Source: Clostridiales bacterium DTU074 (GTDB lineage Bacteria > Bacillota > Clostridia > Caldicoprobacterales > Caldicoprobacteraceae). Taken from it: DNA of 64,000 nucleotides. The position numbers were made by a program, and so were the translations under genes. Shown here piece by piece: positions 17,597-26,739 of the stretch. Each line of letters opens with the position of its first letter. The first letter of the stretch is position 1. The notes beneath the pieces are model-generated. The model had not been told where the DNA came from. It made no database searches and was given only the letters and a program-made list of their open reading frames with translations. The stretch lies in assembly GCA_001513075.1 (NCBI GenBank), contig LFSE01000115.1, positions 5,090 through 69,089 on the forward strand, given 5' to 3'.

Positions 17597-18898
17597 TCAA
17601 ATCCTCCCCATGATCCTTGTTTGTATCATTTCAACCTTATAATATACCTCTTGTAAATCAACGGTAGTAAACTGCCTGCCTTCCATCAGAATTTTTCCGT
17701 TTACAATTACCGTATCAACGTCGCTGTCCCGTCCGCTGTATACCAGATGGGTGATAGGATCGGCTGTGGGATGACAATGGGGGCCATCCTGCCTTAATAA
17801 TATGATATCGGCTTTCTTTCCAACCTCTAAACAGCCAATCTCATCTTCCCAGCCCAAAGCTTCCGCCCCGTTTTTAGTGGCCATGCTGAACACCTGCCTC
17901 GCAGGGAGCAGAACAGGGTTTTCGTTGATTCCCTTGCTCAAAAGAGCAGCAAAGTTCATCTCCCTCATAATGCTCAGACTATTGTTGCTGGCAGCACTGT
18001 CGGTACCAAGGGCTACATTAATCCCTTTATCCACGAGATCAACCGTCTTAGCAACACCGCTGCCCAACTTAAGGTTGCTTATAGGACAATGAACGACGTG
18101 TACCCCGTTATCCTTCAATATATCCATATCCTCACGGCTCAAGTGTACACAATGGACGGCTAAGGTATGATGTTTGAACAGCCCCAGTCCTTCCAGATAT
18201 TCTACCGGCGTTTTCCCATACTTCCTTCGGCATTCTTCAACCTCATGCCGGGTTTCGGCCAGATGAATGTGAATACCCGCTCCTAGCTCCTGAGCTAGAT
18301 CCATACATTTCTCCAAATATTCCCGATCACAGGTATACACCGCATGAGGGCCCACCATAATCCTGATACGGCCCTCAGCCTGTCCATTCCATTCTTCCCA
18401 TAGCCTTCGATTTTCTGCAAGACGCTGTTCCGCCTTCGGATCAGGCCCCTGCAGCCCTCTGGCCAGCACAGCCCGGATACCCGAGCGGGCTACGGCTTTT
18501 GCGGTCTGATCCATAAACATATACATATCAGCAAAAACAGTCACCCCGCTCATGATCATCTCGGCAATGGACAGCAGCGACAGCCAGTATGCATCCCCGG
18601 GCATTAATCTGTCTTCCATCGGCCATATTTTTTCCGACAGCCACTCCATGAGGGGGATATCATTGGCATAACCACGAAAAATTGACATGGCCGAATGGGT
18701 ATGGGCATTGACAAAGCCGGGAAGGGCCAGCATACCCTTTCCGTCGATCACTTTGTCGGCCTTAAAGTCCTGAGGCAGCTGTTCCTCCCCTCCAATGTAA
18801 GCTATAACGGCTCCCTCCACCCCGATACATCCTTGGTCATACTCGTTCATGTTGGCGTCCATTGTAATAATACGCACATTTTTTATCAGTATCTTCAT
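17597..18898 (-). CDS. mtaD: 5'-methylthioadenosine / S-adenosylhomocysteine deaminase
   Basis: This is a cytosolic metal-dependent amidohydrolase of the MtaD/TrzF group that deaminates the adenine of SAH and MTA. The 433-aa product has PGFVNAHTHSAMSIFRG (metal-binding HxH, residues about 65-67), HIHLAETRHEVEE, HCVHLSREDMD, and LGTDSAASNN with the catalytic Asp. Metal ligands H, H, H, H and D are all present. AAAGGG precedes the ATG at 18898. It lies 88 nt downstream of ahcY on the same strand, which supports an SAH-salvage role; see the S-inosylhomocysteine finding. Confidence 0.92.
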   Translation of the reverse strand: MKILIKNVRIITMDANMNEYDQGCIGVEGAVIAYIGGEEQLPQDFKADKVIDGKGMLALPGFVNAHTHSAMSIFRGYANDIPLMEWLSEKIWPMEDRLMPGDAYWLSLLSIAEMIMSGVTVFADMYMFMDQTAKAVARSGIRAVLARGLQGPDPKAEQRLAENRRLWEEWNGQAEGRIRIMVGPHAVYTCDREYLEKCMDLAQELGAGIHIHLAETRHEVEECRRKYGKTPVEYLEGLGLFKHHTLAVHCVHLSREDMDILKDNGVHVVHCPISNLKLGSGVAKTVDLVDKGINVALGTDSAASNNSLSIMREMNFAALLSKGINENPVLLPARQVFSMATKNGAEALGWEDEIGCLEVGKKADIILLRQDGPHCHPTADPITHLVYSGRDSDVDTVIVNGKILMEGRQFTTVDLQEVYYKVEMIQTRIMGRI

Positions 18899-18986
18899 CC
18901 TAATCCCTTTCTATAATCGTTTGTTCCGCACGATCATATAAAACTCCCCATCAGACATCCCAATGGCTTACCGGCCATACACAATA

Positions 18987-20228
18987 TCAATAGGACATCA
19001 GGTACTGTCTTTGTTCGGATGTAAGTGAATCAATTTCAATTCCCAACGATTTTAGCTTCATTTGAGCCACTCTGTAGTCAATGGATCGGGGCACGCCGTA
19101 TACCCTGGGTTGAAGCTGTCCCTTATTTTCTACAAGATACATAACCGAGAGAACTTGCAGGGCAAAGCTCATATCCATGATCTCGGCGGGATGCCCATCC
19201 CCGGATGCCAGATTTACCAATCTTCCCTGAGCCAGAAGATTCAGCACCCTGCCGTCCTTCATCACGTATCCCTCAACGTTCTGCCTCATTATCCGCTTCT
19301 CTATCGCCAGCTCTTCCAGGTCGGGCTTGCATATCTCCACATCAAAGTGGCCTGCATTGGCCAGTAACACACCATCTTTCATTCTCTCAAAATGCTCCCG
19401 TCTTATAACTTTTGTACAGCCGGTGGTGGTAATGAATATATCACCCACTTCAGCCGCTTCAAGCATGGGCATTACTCTAAAACCATCCATGGCTGCTTCC
19501 AGGGCTTTGATAGGATCTACCTCGGTAACTATGACATTGGCACCCAGACCTCGGCCCTTAAGGGCAACTCCTCTTCCACACCAGCCATAACCGGCCACAA
19601 CGACGTTTTTGCCGGCAACAATAAGATTTGTGGTTCGCATAATGCCATCCCATACCGACTGTCCTGTACCGTACCGGTTATCAAAAAGGTATTTGCAACG
19701 GGCATCATTAACTGCGATCATGGGAAATCTCAAACTCCCATCCCTTTCTCTCGCCCTGAGGCGGTTAACTCCGGTGGTGGTCTCCTCACAGCCTCCTATT
19801 ATTCGGCTGCATACCTCGGGAGCTTGTGAATGCAAAATTGCAACCAGATCTCCCCCGTCGTCAATGATAATATCCGGACCTATATCAAGAGCCCTGTTAA
19901 GATGTTCATAATACTCCTCATCGGTTGCCCCATACCAGGCGTGGACAATAAGCCCATCCTGTACCAGGGCTGCTGCTATCGCATCCTGGGTAGACAGGGG
20001 ATTGCTCCCGGTAACCGACACCTGAGCACCACCGGCAGCTAAAACCTGACAAAGATATGCTGTTTTTGCCTCCAGGTGCACCGATACCGTGATCCTTTTA
20101 TGGAGCAGGGGTTTATTCAATTCAAATTCCTGCTTCAGCTCGCTGAGCAGAGGCATGTAAGCCTTGACCCAGTCAATCCTTGCTTTGCCTTGAGGCGCCA
20201 AAGATATATCCCTGATTGTACTTTTCAT
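18987..20228 (-). CDS. ahcY: Adenosylhomocysteinase-family hydrolase (SAH or S-inosylhomocysteine hydrolase)
   Basis: The enzyme splits S-adenosylhomocysteine (or its deaminated form) into homocysteine and nucleoside, using bound NAD. The 413-aa product has [15 protein letters not shown], the NAD-binding [27 protein letters not shown], and [12 protein letters not shown]. It lacks the long insert of eukaryotic enzymes and matches the short archaeal/thermophile form. In place of the usual HMTxET substrate motif it reads HLEAKT (residues 51-56), changing the residues that face the adenine amino group. The ATG at 20228 is chosen because AGGAGG sits 8 nt upstream; the ATG at 20234 is too close to that site. 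Confidence 0.93.
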   Translation of the reverse strand: MKSTIRDISLAPQGKARIDWVKAYMPLLSELKQEFELNKPLLHKRITVSVHLEAKTAYLCQVLAAGGAQVSVTGSNPLSTQDAIAAALVQDGLIVHAWYGATDEEYYEHLNRALDIGPDIIIDDGGDLVAILHSQAPEVCSRIIGGCEETTTGVNRLRARERDGSLRFPMIAVNDARCKYLFDNRYGTGQSVWDGIMRTTNLIVAGKNVVVAGYGWCGRGVALKGRGLGANVIVTEVDPIKALEAAMDGFRVMPMLEAAEVGDIFITTTGCTKVIRREHFERMKDGVLLANAGHFDVEICKPDLEELAIEKRIMRQNVEGYVMKDGRVLNLLAQGRLVNLASGDGHPAEIMDMSFALQVLSVMYLVENKGQLQPRVYGVPRSIDYRVAQMKLKSLGIEIDSLTSEQRQYLMSY

Positions 20229-20481
20229 CTTCATAACCTCCTGACTGACAGGTAAAACGCATTCTAATTTTAGCATATTGCTGCAAGAATGTCTTGTTTT
20301 TTTGGAAACAAATAGGATTATACCCCCCTTCCTTTTTCCCGTATATTGTGATATAATTTATTATGCACTCCCGTGCGTAGCAGCACAGTATTCATAACCA
20401 TTTTTGCATATTTTCTATACCAACCATTCCTCGGCGTTTTACTTCAACGGGAGTATAAACGTGAAAGGGGGAATTGGTAAC

Positions 20482-20775
20482 ATGTCAGCGCAGTTAGTTA
20501 GGGAGTTTAACGCTGATTTGGGGGAGCTTTCACTTTTAACATCGGGTAAGCATTGGAAGAGATTCAACGCCAATAAAATTGAAAAAATCCAACGCACTAC
20601 AGGAAGCAAAAAGGTGTTGTTCTTTTCTAAGCCTGTGGAAACAATAGAAATACATATTCAGGGCGAAGACACTCCCTACATCATTCAAAAAGGATCGATA
20701 AAAGATGATTTCCAATGGATTGTGGATGTACTGAAAAGATTTGCCGAAAAGAATAAGGTTCCCTTTTCAGGGTGA
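20482..20775 (+). CDS. 97-aa protein of unknown function
   Basis: This is a soluble 97-aa protein with alternating beta strands and a C-terminal helix (VETIEIHIQGEDTPYIIQKGSI, then DDFQWIVDVLKRFAEKNK). It resembles a small PH-like fold by pattern only, and no family is recognised. Two starts are plausible: ATG 20482 (GGGGG about 10 nt upstream) and GTG 20461 (GGGAG 7 nt upstream). A terminator follows at once, and the chemoreceptor gene starts 120 nt further on. Confidence 0.6.
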   Translation: MSAQLVREFNADLGELSLLTSGKHWKRFNANKIEKIQRTTGSKKVLFFSKPVETIEIHIQGEDTPYIIQKGSIKDDFQWIVDVLKRFAEKNKVPFSG

Positions 20776-20776
20776 G

Positions 20777-20803
20777 GTCCAGGTAATGCCTGGCCTTTTT
20801 TAT
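20777..20803 (+). terminator. Terminator after the 97-aa gene
   Basis: CCAGG-TAATG-CCTGG forms the stem, followed by CCTTTTTTAT, directly after the stop codon. Confidence 0.8.
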
Positions 20804-20895
20804 ATGTGACATTGTTTATTAACATGGGCGTTTCAATTCACAAATAATTACTTATAAATAAATAGGTTTTATATTTAAAACAGGAGGGAAAAGGC

Positions 20896-22350
20896 TTGAA
20901 GCAGCTGTTACGGCAATTTCGGGAGAAAAAATCAAAGTCGGATACTTATATCCTATCACTCCATGAGTTTAACGCAACCAAACAGATATTTCAGCGTATC
21001 GCCGAAGGAATTATAGAAGCATCAACGCAAATCAGCAGTTTCGATCTCAGGGCATCCCATTTTGCTGAACTTATCAGCCGTATAACCCAGCGCACCAGAG
21101 AGATCTCCCATTCACTTGTTGCCATGGCTCAACAGACTTCAGCCAGCATGTCGGAGGTGGCCGAAGCTTCAACTCATGCCACAACATCACTTATGGAAAT
21201 TGCACAAGAATCCAATATCATAGTTCAGAATATTCATGATAACTCGCAAAAATTGAACCAGGTGATGAAAAAAAACGAGCAGGCCATTCAAACGGCCCGA
21301 AATATGCAGGAGACTGTTGAAAATTTAATTGCTAAGCTGGAACCAATCCGTGAAACAATAAGGGGTATCGACCAGATTGCCCGCAAAACCAATTTGCTGT
21401 CACTTAATGCAGCAATTGAAGCTGCCCGCGCAGGCGACGAGGGAAAAGGCTTCGCCGTGGTTGCAGAGGAAATACGCAGATTGTCTGAAAGCACCACAAA
21501 TCTGTTGGATACCGCCAGAAAGCTGGTGGAACAAATCCAGGAGGCCTCAACATCAAGTTCTAATAGCGTTAAAGACACAATTGCCATCATCCACGAAATA
21601 AACGATGAACTGCTTATAGTAAACAATAAACTCAATGAAAATACCCACTCGGTATCCAAAGTGAATAAGGAAATAGAGGAAGCTGCTTCATTTAACCAGC
21701 AGCTTAACGCTTCGGTTCAGGAAGTAACAGCAGCATCCCACGTATTAAATCAGGATGCAGAATCCCTTCACAATTCTTCCCTGGAATTGGAGCAGGTCGG
21801 ACAATCTCTGGAGACCGCATCCGCATCCCTCGGAGATATAGAAAATAACCTTGATAAAATTTCGCAAAAAGCAGGTCGCCTCGCCAGTACCCGGCACTGG
21901 GCGCTGCCCAACAGCAGTTTTATCGCTGCAATCGACAGGGCGATTGAAGCTCACAGAAAATGGGTAGAGGACTTAAGAAGCATGATAGACAATATGGTAA
22001 TACTACCCCTTCAAACCAACGAACATAAATGCAGTTTCGGACACTTTTACTACTCTGTGGTCCCATCTCACCCCGAAATCCGCCGGCTGTGGGATGCAGT
22101 GGAATCGGAGCATTCCGTGCTGCATAACAATGCCAAAACCGTTATTGAATGCATACAGAATCAGAAGAAAGAAAGAGCGCTGGAAATATTTGAGCATACA
22201 TTTGAGCTATCTCGAAACATAATACAGACGTTTCAAAGAATACGAGAGATAGCCCGGGCACTTGATGAAAATCAGCAGGGTCTGTTTGAAAACAATCTAT
22301 TCGAGCTATTCGACTTAAATAACACCCAAAACAACAAAATAGGACAATGA
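20896..22350 (+). CDS. Soluble methyl-accepting chemotaxis protein with C-terminal CZB domain
   Basis: The 484-aa product lacks any membrane segment. Its central part is the chemoreceptor signalling domain with the conserved hairpin tip [39 protein letters not shown] (about residues 155-195), where CheA and CheW dock. The C-terminal 130 residues match a CZB zinc-binding module: [19 protein letters not shown] and a later ESEHSVLH provide the His/Cys ligands. Such receptors sense zinc-linked or oxidative signals in other bacteria. The TTG start at 20896 has AGGAGGG about 8 nt upstream. Confidence 0.92.
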   Translation: MKQLLRQFREKKSKSDTYILSLHEFNATKQIFQRIAEGIIEASTQISSFDLRASHFAELISRITQRTREISHSLVAMAQQTSASMSEVAEASTHATTSLMEIAQESNIIVQNIHDNSQKLNQVMKKNEQAIQTARNMQETVENLIAKLEPIRETIRGIDQIARKTNLLSLNAAIEAARAGDEGKGFAVVAEEIRRLSESTTNLLDTARKLVEQIQEASTSSSNSVKDTIAIIHEINDELLIVNNKLNENTHSVSKVNKEIEEAASFNQQLNASVQEVTAASHVLNQDAESLHNSSLELEQVGQSLETASASLGDIENNLDKISQKAGRLASTRHWALPNSSFIAAIDRAIEAHRKWVEDLRSMIDNMVILPLQTNEHKCSFGHFYYSVVPSHPEIRRLWDAVESEHSVLHNNAKTVIECIQNQKKERALEIFEHTFELSRNIIQTFQRIREIARALDENQQGLFENNLFELFDLNNTQNNKIGQ

Positions 22351-22356
22351 CCCTAG

Positions 22357-22385
22357 TTGAAAAATCTTTCCATATGTAATATAAT
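22357..22385 (+). promoter_or_regulatory. Promoter of the 31-aa membrane protein gene
   Basis: TTGAAA-N17-TATAAT lies within a few bases of the chemoreceptor stop codon. The transcript would carry a short hairpin (GAGAT...ATCTC, 22396-22411) in its leader. Confidence 0.7.
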
Positions 22386-22444
22386 TAGACATAAGAGATA
22401 ATTAAATCTCCTAATATGGTATCAATTGTGAGGAGGGATAGATT

Positions 22445-22540
22445 ATGTTTAAATTCAAAAAGGTTTCTCCCACATTACTGTACATAATTACAATTGTTTC
22501 TTTGGTTTTAGCAGGTATAGCCGGCATGAAATGGGGTTAA
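22445..22540 (+). CDS. 31-aa single-pass membrane peptide, unknown
   Basis: This 31-codon gene starts MFKFKKVS, has one membrane helix (about residues 10-28), and ends MKWG. GAGGAGGG is spaced 8-9 nt before the ATG. It has its own consensus promoter and its own terminator, so it is a free-standing small gene, not an operon fragment. I recognise no family. Its position between a chemoreceptor and an HD-GYP protein may be incidental. Confidence 0.65.
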   Translation: MFKFKKVSPTLLYIITIVSLVLAGIAGMKWG

Positions 22541-22569
22541 TGTAATACGTTTTTATTAAGAATTACCTC

Positions 22570-22598
22570 AAAAAAAAGCCTTCTATGGGCTTTTTTTT
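22570..22598 (+). terminator. Terminator of the 31-aa gene
   Basis: AAAAGCC-TTCTAT-GGGCTTTT is followed by a further T-run. It stands 30 nt after the small gene's stop codon. Confidence 0.85.
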
Positions 22599-22712
22599 GA
22601 ATCTTATTTTTATTTTGATGATTTTTGTAGGATTTACCGATGTTTTATCGAATAATAAAGCAGCAAACAATAAGCAGAATAAAGAAAACACAAAAGGAAA
22701 GAGCATAGCATC

Positions 22713-23981
22713 ATGAAGAACAGAATACATAATAAGATAAGCGGTTTATATATATATACCATTGCATTAAGCACGTTTCCTTTGTTAATTTATACATACC
22801 CCTGGTTTTCGGTGGACAAAGTACCCGAGATGCTGTTTTGGCTGGCACTTAACACCGCTGCAGAATACAAGCCCCTTTTGATTTCAAAATCCGACGGCAT
22901 CAGCGAAATATCGTTATCCTTTACCACGCATCTGTGCATGATAATACTTTTGGGTACCCGGGGAGCAATCCTAATTGCCATAATCAGTACCCTGATCATC
23001 GAAGCCTTATCAAAAAAACCGTATTACAAAGCATTTTTCAATACGGGCCAGTATTCATTGACCCTGTTGATAAGCGGTAATTTGTTTCACATGCTTAAGC
23101 TTTCCCCCCAAACCGTGGCCTTGGATCTGGTAATGGATATGCCTGCTCTTATAGTGGGGGCTTGCACCTATTACTTTTTTAATGTCTTTTTTGTAAGTAT
23201 TGTAATTTCACTGACAACAAACACACCCTTACGCAATATATTCATGAGTGACTTTAAGATCATAATAGGCTATTACCTGACCCTGGCTGCGGTAAGCTCT
23301 GCAGCTTCAGCCATATATAAGCCGGAACAGCCCTACGTTATATTTATTATGATCCCCTCCTTGTTGATGATCGATCAAGCCCTCAAAAGATACTACAGCC
23401 TTCGTGAAGAAGCCATAGAAACCCTGAAGGTCCTGGCCGAAGCTATAGACGCCCGGGATGAGTATACCGCCACCCATTCGGCCAGGGTAGCTGAATATGC
23501 CAAAAAAATTGCCCAGCAGATGAAATTGCCGGTTGATCACATCAATATTATCGAAATAGCTGGCAAAGTACATGATCTGGGCAAGATCGGCGTGCAGGAT
23601 CACATACTTAAAAAGAAGGGAAAATTAACGGCTGAAGAAATGCAGCAGATCGAAAAACATACCGAAATAGGCTATCGCCTGTTGAAAAACCTCAGACCCT
23701 ACAAAACCGGGGCCATTTATGTCTTATACCATCATGAGCGTATAGATGGGACGGGATATCCCCACAGGATATCAAGTGATTTCATTCCCCTGGGTGCAAA
23801 AATTTTGGCGGTTGCCGACTGCTACGACGCCATGACGTCGGATCGCCCTTATCGCAAAGCGTTAACCCAGTCCCAGGCTGTCGACGAATTGAGGCGTTGT
23901 TCGGGAACCCAGTTCGATGCCAATGTTGTTGAAGCCTTCATAGAGGTGTTAAAACGGGATTATAACTATCAGGAGGAATAA
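22713..23981 (+). CDS. Membrane HD-GYP domain protein (probable cyclic-di-GMP phosphodiesterase)
   Basis: The 422-aa product has an N-terminal membrane domain of six or so helices (residues about 10-225), then an HD-GYP domain. The visible catalytic motifs are HSARVAEYAKKIA, the HD pair KVHDLGKIGV, HTEIGYRLL, HHERIDGTGYP (the GYP motif) and AVADCYDAMTSDRPYRKA. In this family these residues bind two or three metals and cleave cyclic-di-GMP. No GGDEF or receiver domain is present, so the membrane part is presumably the sensor. The ribosome site is weak (AAAGGAAAGAG). DUF5317 follows without a gap. Confidence 0.92.
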   Translation: MKNRIHNKISGLYIYTIALSTFPLLIYTYPWFSVDKVPEMLFWLALNTAAEYKPLLISKSDGISEISLSFTTHLCMIILLGTRGAILIAIISTLIIEALSKKPYYKAFFNTGQYSLTLLISGNLFHMLKLSPQTVALDLVMDMPALIVGACTYYFFNVFFVSIVISLTTNTPLRNIFMSDFKIIIGYYLTLAAVSSAASAIYKPEQPYVIFIMIPSLLMIDQALKRYYSLREEAIETLKVLAEAIDARDEYTATHSARVAEYAKKIAQQMKLPVDHINIIEIAGKVHDLGKIGVQDHILKKKGKLTAEEMQQIEKHTEIGYRLLKNLRPYKTGAIYVLYHHERIDGTGYPHRISSDFIPLGAKILAVADCYDAMTSDRPYRKALTQSQAVDELRRCSGTQFDANVVEAFIEVLKRDYNYQEE

Positions 23982-24557
23982 ATGTTTATTCTATACGCCG
24001 TTGCAATAGGTATACTGGCCGGTTATATCAGAGGCGGGCGGATGAAATGGCTTACCCTGCGTCCCCTAAAGCATAACGGGCTGGCAATCGGCGGCTTTGC
24101 AATACAAATCATACTGTTTTCCGGAATATCCTTTTTGAGTAAAATCCCCCGCGGCCTTACGATAAGCCTTCATGTCATTTCATATATATTACTGCTGCTG
24201 TTCACATTTTTTAACAGAAAAATAACCGGTATCCCTATTATAGGGACCGGTATTCTGTCAAACGCTCTGGCCATATCATTAAATGGAGGTTATATGCCTA
24301 CATATATAGGCAAGCTGGAGGGTACATCCATGGGGAAGTACTCGGAATCCGTAGCACAGGGTTTTAACAATTCCATTGCCATTACCGACAGCACAAAACT
24401 ACCCTGGCTATGCGATATTTTTCACCTTCCCGAATGGCTCCCCTTCTCCAACGTCTTTAGCATAGGCGATGTAATCATCGCCGTGGGAGTGTGCCTTTAC
24501 CTTATCTTTAATATGCAGCCCTCGGAAAAAAAGGCGCCCAATGAACCAGGATATTAG
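23982..24557 (+). CDS. DUF5317 family membrane protein
   Basis: This 191-aa protein has five hydrophobic segments and the DUF5317 signatures: GYIRGGRMKWLTLRPLKH, ALAISLNGGYMP and a final FSIGDVIIAVGVCLYLIF. The function is unknown. The ATG directly follows the TAA of the HD-GYP gene, and its AGGAGG site lies within the last codons of that gene, so the two are translationally linked. It is convergent with thiT. Confidence 0.87.
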   Translation: MFILYAVAIGILAGYIRGGRMKWLTLRPLKHNGLAIGGFAIQIILFSGISFLSKIPRGLTISLHVISYILLLLFTFFNRKITGIPIIGTGILSNALAISLNGGYMPTYIGKLEGTSMGKYSESVAQGFNNSIAITDSTKLPWLCDIFHLPEWLPFSNVFSIGDVIIAVGVCLYLIFNMQPSEKKAPNEPGY

Positions 24558-24576
24558 TCGGCATGCCGTCCCTGAT

Positions 24577-25119
24577 CTATTCACCTGGCGTTGGATTTGC
24601 TATATTAGGTATATTAGCTTTATAAATTATCCCTACTATTATCATGGACATAATGAGCTCGGGCAACAAAAAACTCCCGTTATACACCATTGAGTAAACC
24701 CAGGGATTTTGCCCTTCAGGAGCATAGCTGGCAAATACTACAGCGCCCGATATGACATGGCATATAAACCTGCCCAGCACTCCAACAAACGTACCCGACA
24801 TGGCTCCAATGATTCCCCTCCGACGGAACAGGCCTGCCAAACCGAGACAGGCAAATGCAATAACGTAGTCAAATAATATGGAAATGATATGATAACTCCA
24901 TTTTGGCCCCAACACAAACTGGAGTATGCCGTACACCGCTCCGGCCAATATACCGTGGCCAGTGCCCCATCTTATTGCAAAAACCATTATCGGAACCATG
25001 GAACCGGCCGTCACCGAACCACCCTGAGGCATTTGGTAAATTACCACATAGCTTAGCACCTGGGCCAGGGCTATCATCACCCCGGCTTCCACCAGCATTC
25101 TTACACTCATCCTTTTCAT
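24577..25119 (-). CDS. thiT: Thiamine ECF transporter S component ThiT
   Basis: ThiT is the membrane substrate-binding subunit of an energy-coupling-factor transporter for thiamine; the shared ATPase and T component lie elsewhere. The 180-aa product has about six helices and typical stretches: PQGGSVTAGSMVPIM, GILAGAVYGILQFVLGPKW and FICHVISGAVVF. The ATG at 25119 follows GGAGAGG by 7 nt. A TPP riboswitch and terminator lie directly upstream, so thiamine pyrophosphate should shut the gene off. The riboswitch independently supports the substrate. Confidence 0.95.
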   Translation of the reverse strand: MKRMSVRMLVEAGVMIALAQVLSYVVIYQMPQGGSVTAGSMVPIMVFAIRWGTGHGILAGAVYGILQFVLGPKWSYHIISILFDYVIAFACLGLAGLFRRRGIIGAMSGTFVGVLGRFICHVISGAVVFASYAPEGQNPWVYSMVYNGSFLLPELIMSMIIVGIIYKANIPNIANPTPGE

Positions 25120-25148
25120 CGTTAATCCTCTCCTTCCTTTGGCAGGGA

Positions 25149-25185
25149 GAAAAAAACTGCATGCCAACAAAGAACATGCAGTTTT
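25149..25185 (-). terminator. Terminator of the TPP riboswitch expression platform
   Basis: AAAACTGCATG and CATGCAGTTTT pair around an 11-nt loop, followed by TTT on the minus strand, between the TPP aptamer and thiT. Formation of this stem would end transcription when TPP is bound. Confidence 0.85.
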
Positions 25186-25194
25186 ACTTACAAT

Positions 25195-25280
25195 TCGTCC
25201 CTACGCTGGCATTACCCAGATCAGGTTCATGGGTCGGAGTCATACAACTCCCTCTCAGCCGAATTGCTTCAGCTCCCCGT
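25195..25280 (-). promoter_or_regulatory. TPP (THI-box) riboswitch upstream of thiT
   Basis: On the minus strand the aptamer core is clear: GGGGAGC, GGCTGAGAGGG, GACCCATGAACCTGATCTGG, then GTAATGCCAGCGTAGGGA. These match the conserved pyrimidine- and pyrophosphate-sensing loops of the THI element. Confidence 0.97.
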
Positions 25281-25299
25281 CAATATTAATATTTTTATC

Positions 25300-25328
25300 A
25301 TACTAGCACCTGCAGCTCCCTTTGTCAA
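25300..25328 (-). promoter_or_regulatory. Promoter of the thiT riboswitch transcript
   Basis: On the minus strand TTGACA-N17-TAGTAT lies about 20 nt before the aptamer. Confidence 0.65.
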
Positions 25329-25389
25329 TACTCAATGCTTTTGTCTATATAAAAACACAATGGAAATCAGAACGCAAAAAGGCTTGGAG

Positions 25390-25411
25390 CCTTGTTTACA
25401 CCTTGTTTACA
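25390..25411 (+). repeat. Tandem 11-bp direct repeat upstream of the oxidoreductase gene
   Basis: CCTTGTTTACA occurs twice back to back. An inverted partial copy (TTAAACAA) lies about 15 nt further on. One helical turn per repeat puts both on the same DNA face, as expected for a regulator site. No known operator is recognised. Confidence 0.45.
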
Positions 25412-25545
25412 CAGTGAAATATAGGTTAAACAATGTTTGGAACAAGAACCCCATGGTCCCGGATTGGATAATAGGTTATAATGATTATATAAGCATATGC
25501 AAGAAATTTTTGATATAAAGTTACCGATATTATGGAGGTGATAGG

Positions 25546-26595
25546 GTGCCCCAAAACAACAGGAGCATAAAAACTGGCATCATCGGATACGGGTACGCGG
25601 GAAGGATCATACATCAACAACTTATTCAAGCTACAGATGGTCTGGAACTACGTGCCGTCAGCACATCGAATCCCGACAGACAGACTGAAGCGGAGAGAAA
25701 CAATCTAATAGTTTATCCAAACCCCCAGGAGCTTATAGCAGATCCGGCTATCGAACTGGTTGTCATAGCTACCCCTCACTATTCCCATGCCGAGCTTTCC
25801 ATAGAGGCATTGAATCACGGAAAACATGTGGTAACCGATAAAATAATGTGCTTAACTACCAAAGAAGCCGACGCCATGATACAGGCTGCCCGAGACAACA
25901 AAAAAATGCTGAGCGTGTTTCATAACCGACGGTGGGATGAGGATTTTCTGACAGTACGAAAGTACATTGGAGAAGCTTGTGTGGAAAAGCCAAGAATCAT
26001 CAAATCCTACGTATATACTGACAGCTTTCCACAACCAGGGCGGTGGCGAAGTTCAAGGGCCAAAGGCGGCGGAATATTGAGCGATTGGGGAGCCCATCTT
26101 ATAGATCAGGCCTTATCGCTTCAACCTGCAAGAGTTGTATCGGTATATTGCGATATGCAGTATTCTGCAAAAGATGTTGATGTGGAAACCTGGGCTTTAT
26201 GCGTACTGACTTTTGAAAACGGCACCAGACATATTATCGAAACAGCCAATGACAGCCATAAGCGCCTGAAAGGCTGGGATATATTAGGAAGCAGTTCCCG
26301 ACTCGTTTGTGAAGGCTATGATCCCCAGGAAGCTGCTTTGCGGAGGGGCGAAACCATACCCGATTCGGTGCAGCAATCGGGATTTACAGGCCTGCTTTAC
26401 ACAAAGAATCAAGAACCACTCCCGTTGAATTTTATTCCAGGAGACTGGACCAAATACTATAAAAATATAGTTCAGCATCTGTTGCATGGTGAAGAGCTGG
26501 CCGTCAAACCCGAAGATGCCAGGAAAGTCGTTCAGGTTCGGGAATTGGCCTTACAGTCAGCAAGCAATAATATAATTATAAAAACCAGCATATAG
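25546..26595 (+). CDS. Gfo/Idh/MocA-family NAD(P)-dependent oxidoreductase
   Basis: The 349-aa product has the N-terminal Rossmann motif GIIGYGYAGRIIHQQL and the family dihydrofolate-like signature DKIMCLTTKEADAMI. In most members this second motif reads EKP; here it is DKI, a variation seen in YdgJ/YvaA-like sugar or inositol dehydrogenases. GGILSDWGAHLIDQAL carries the catalytic D/H pair. The substrate is unknown, probably a sugar or inositol. The GTG at 25546 follows GGAGGTG by 5-6 nt. It is a single gene ending in a bidirectional terminator shared with mgtE. Confidence 0.87.
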   Translation: MPQNNRSIKTGIIGYGYAGRIIHQQLIQATDGLELRAVSTSNPDRQTEAERNNLIVYPNPQELIADPAIELVVIATPHYSHAELSIEALNHGKHVVTDKIMCLTTKEADAMIQAARDNKKMLSVFHNRRWDEDFLTVRKYIGEACVEKPRIIKSYVYTDSFPQPGRWRSSRAKGGGILSDWGAHLIDQALSLQPARVVSVYCDMQYSAKDVDVETWALCVLTFENGTRHIIETANDSHKRLKGWDILGSSSRLVCEGYDPQEAALRRGETIPDSVQQSGFTGLLYTKNQEPLPLNFIPGDWTKYYKNIVQHLLHGEELAVKPEDARKVVQVRELALQSASNNIIIKTSI

Positions 26596-26668
26596 CCACA
26601 GATATCAATCAACCATCATACTACTTCAGGCAAATCAGATTCTTTAATGCCCGGCTGCCTTAACATGC

Positions 26669-26714
26669 AAAATAAAGTCCATTACTGTAAGCAACAGCAA
26701 TGGACTTTATTTTT
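26669..26714. terminator. Bidirectional terminator between the oxidoreductase gene and mgtE
   Basis: AAAATAAAGTCCATT and AATGGACTTTATTTT form a long stem with an inner CTGT/ACAG pairing. It serves convergent genes on both strands. Confidence 0.85.
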
Positions 26715-26739
26715 ATGCTTTATATTTTTACGTTTTACC

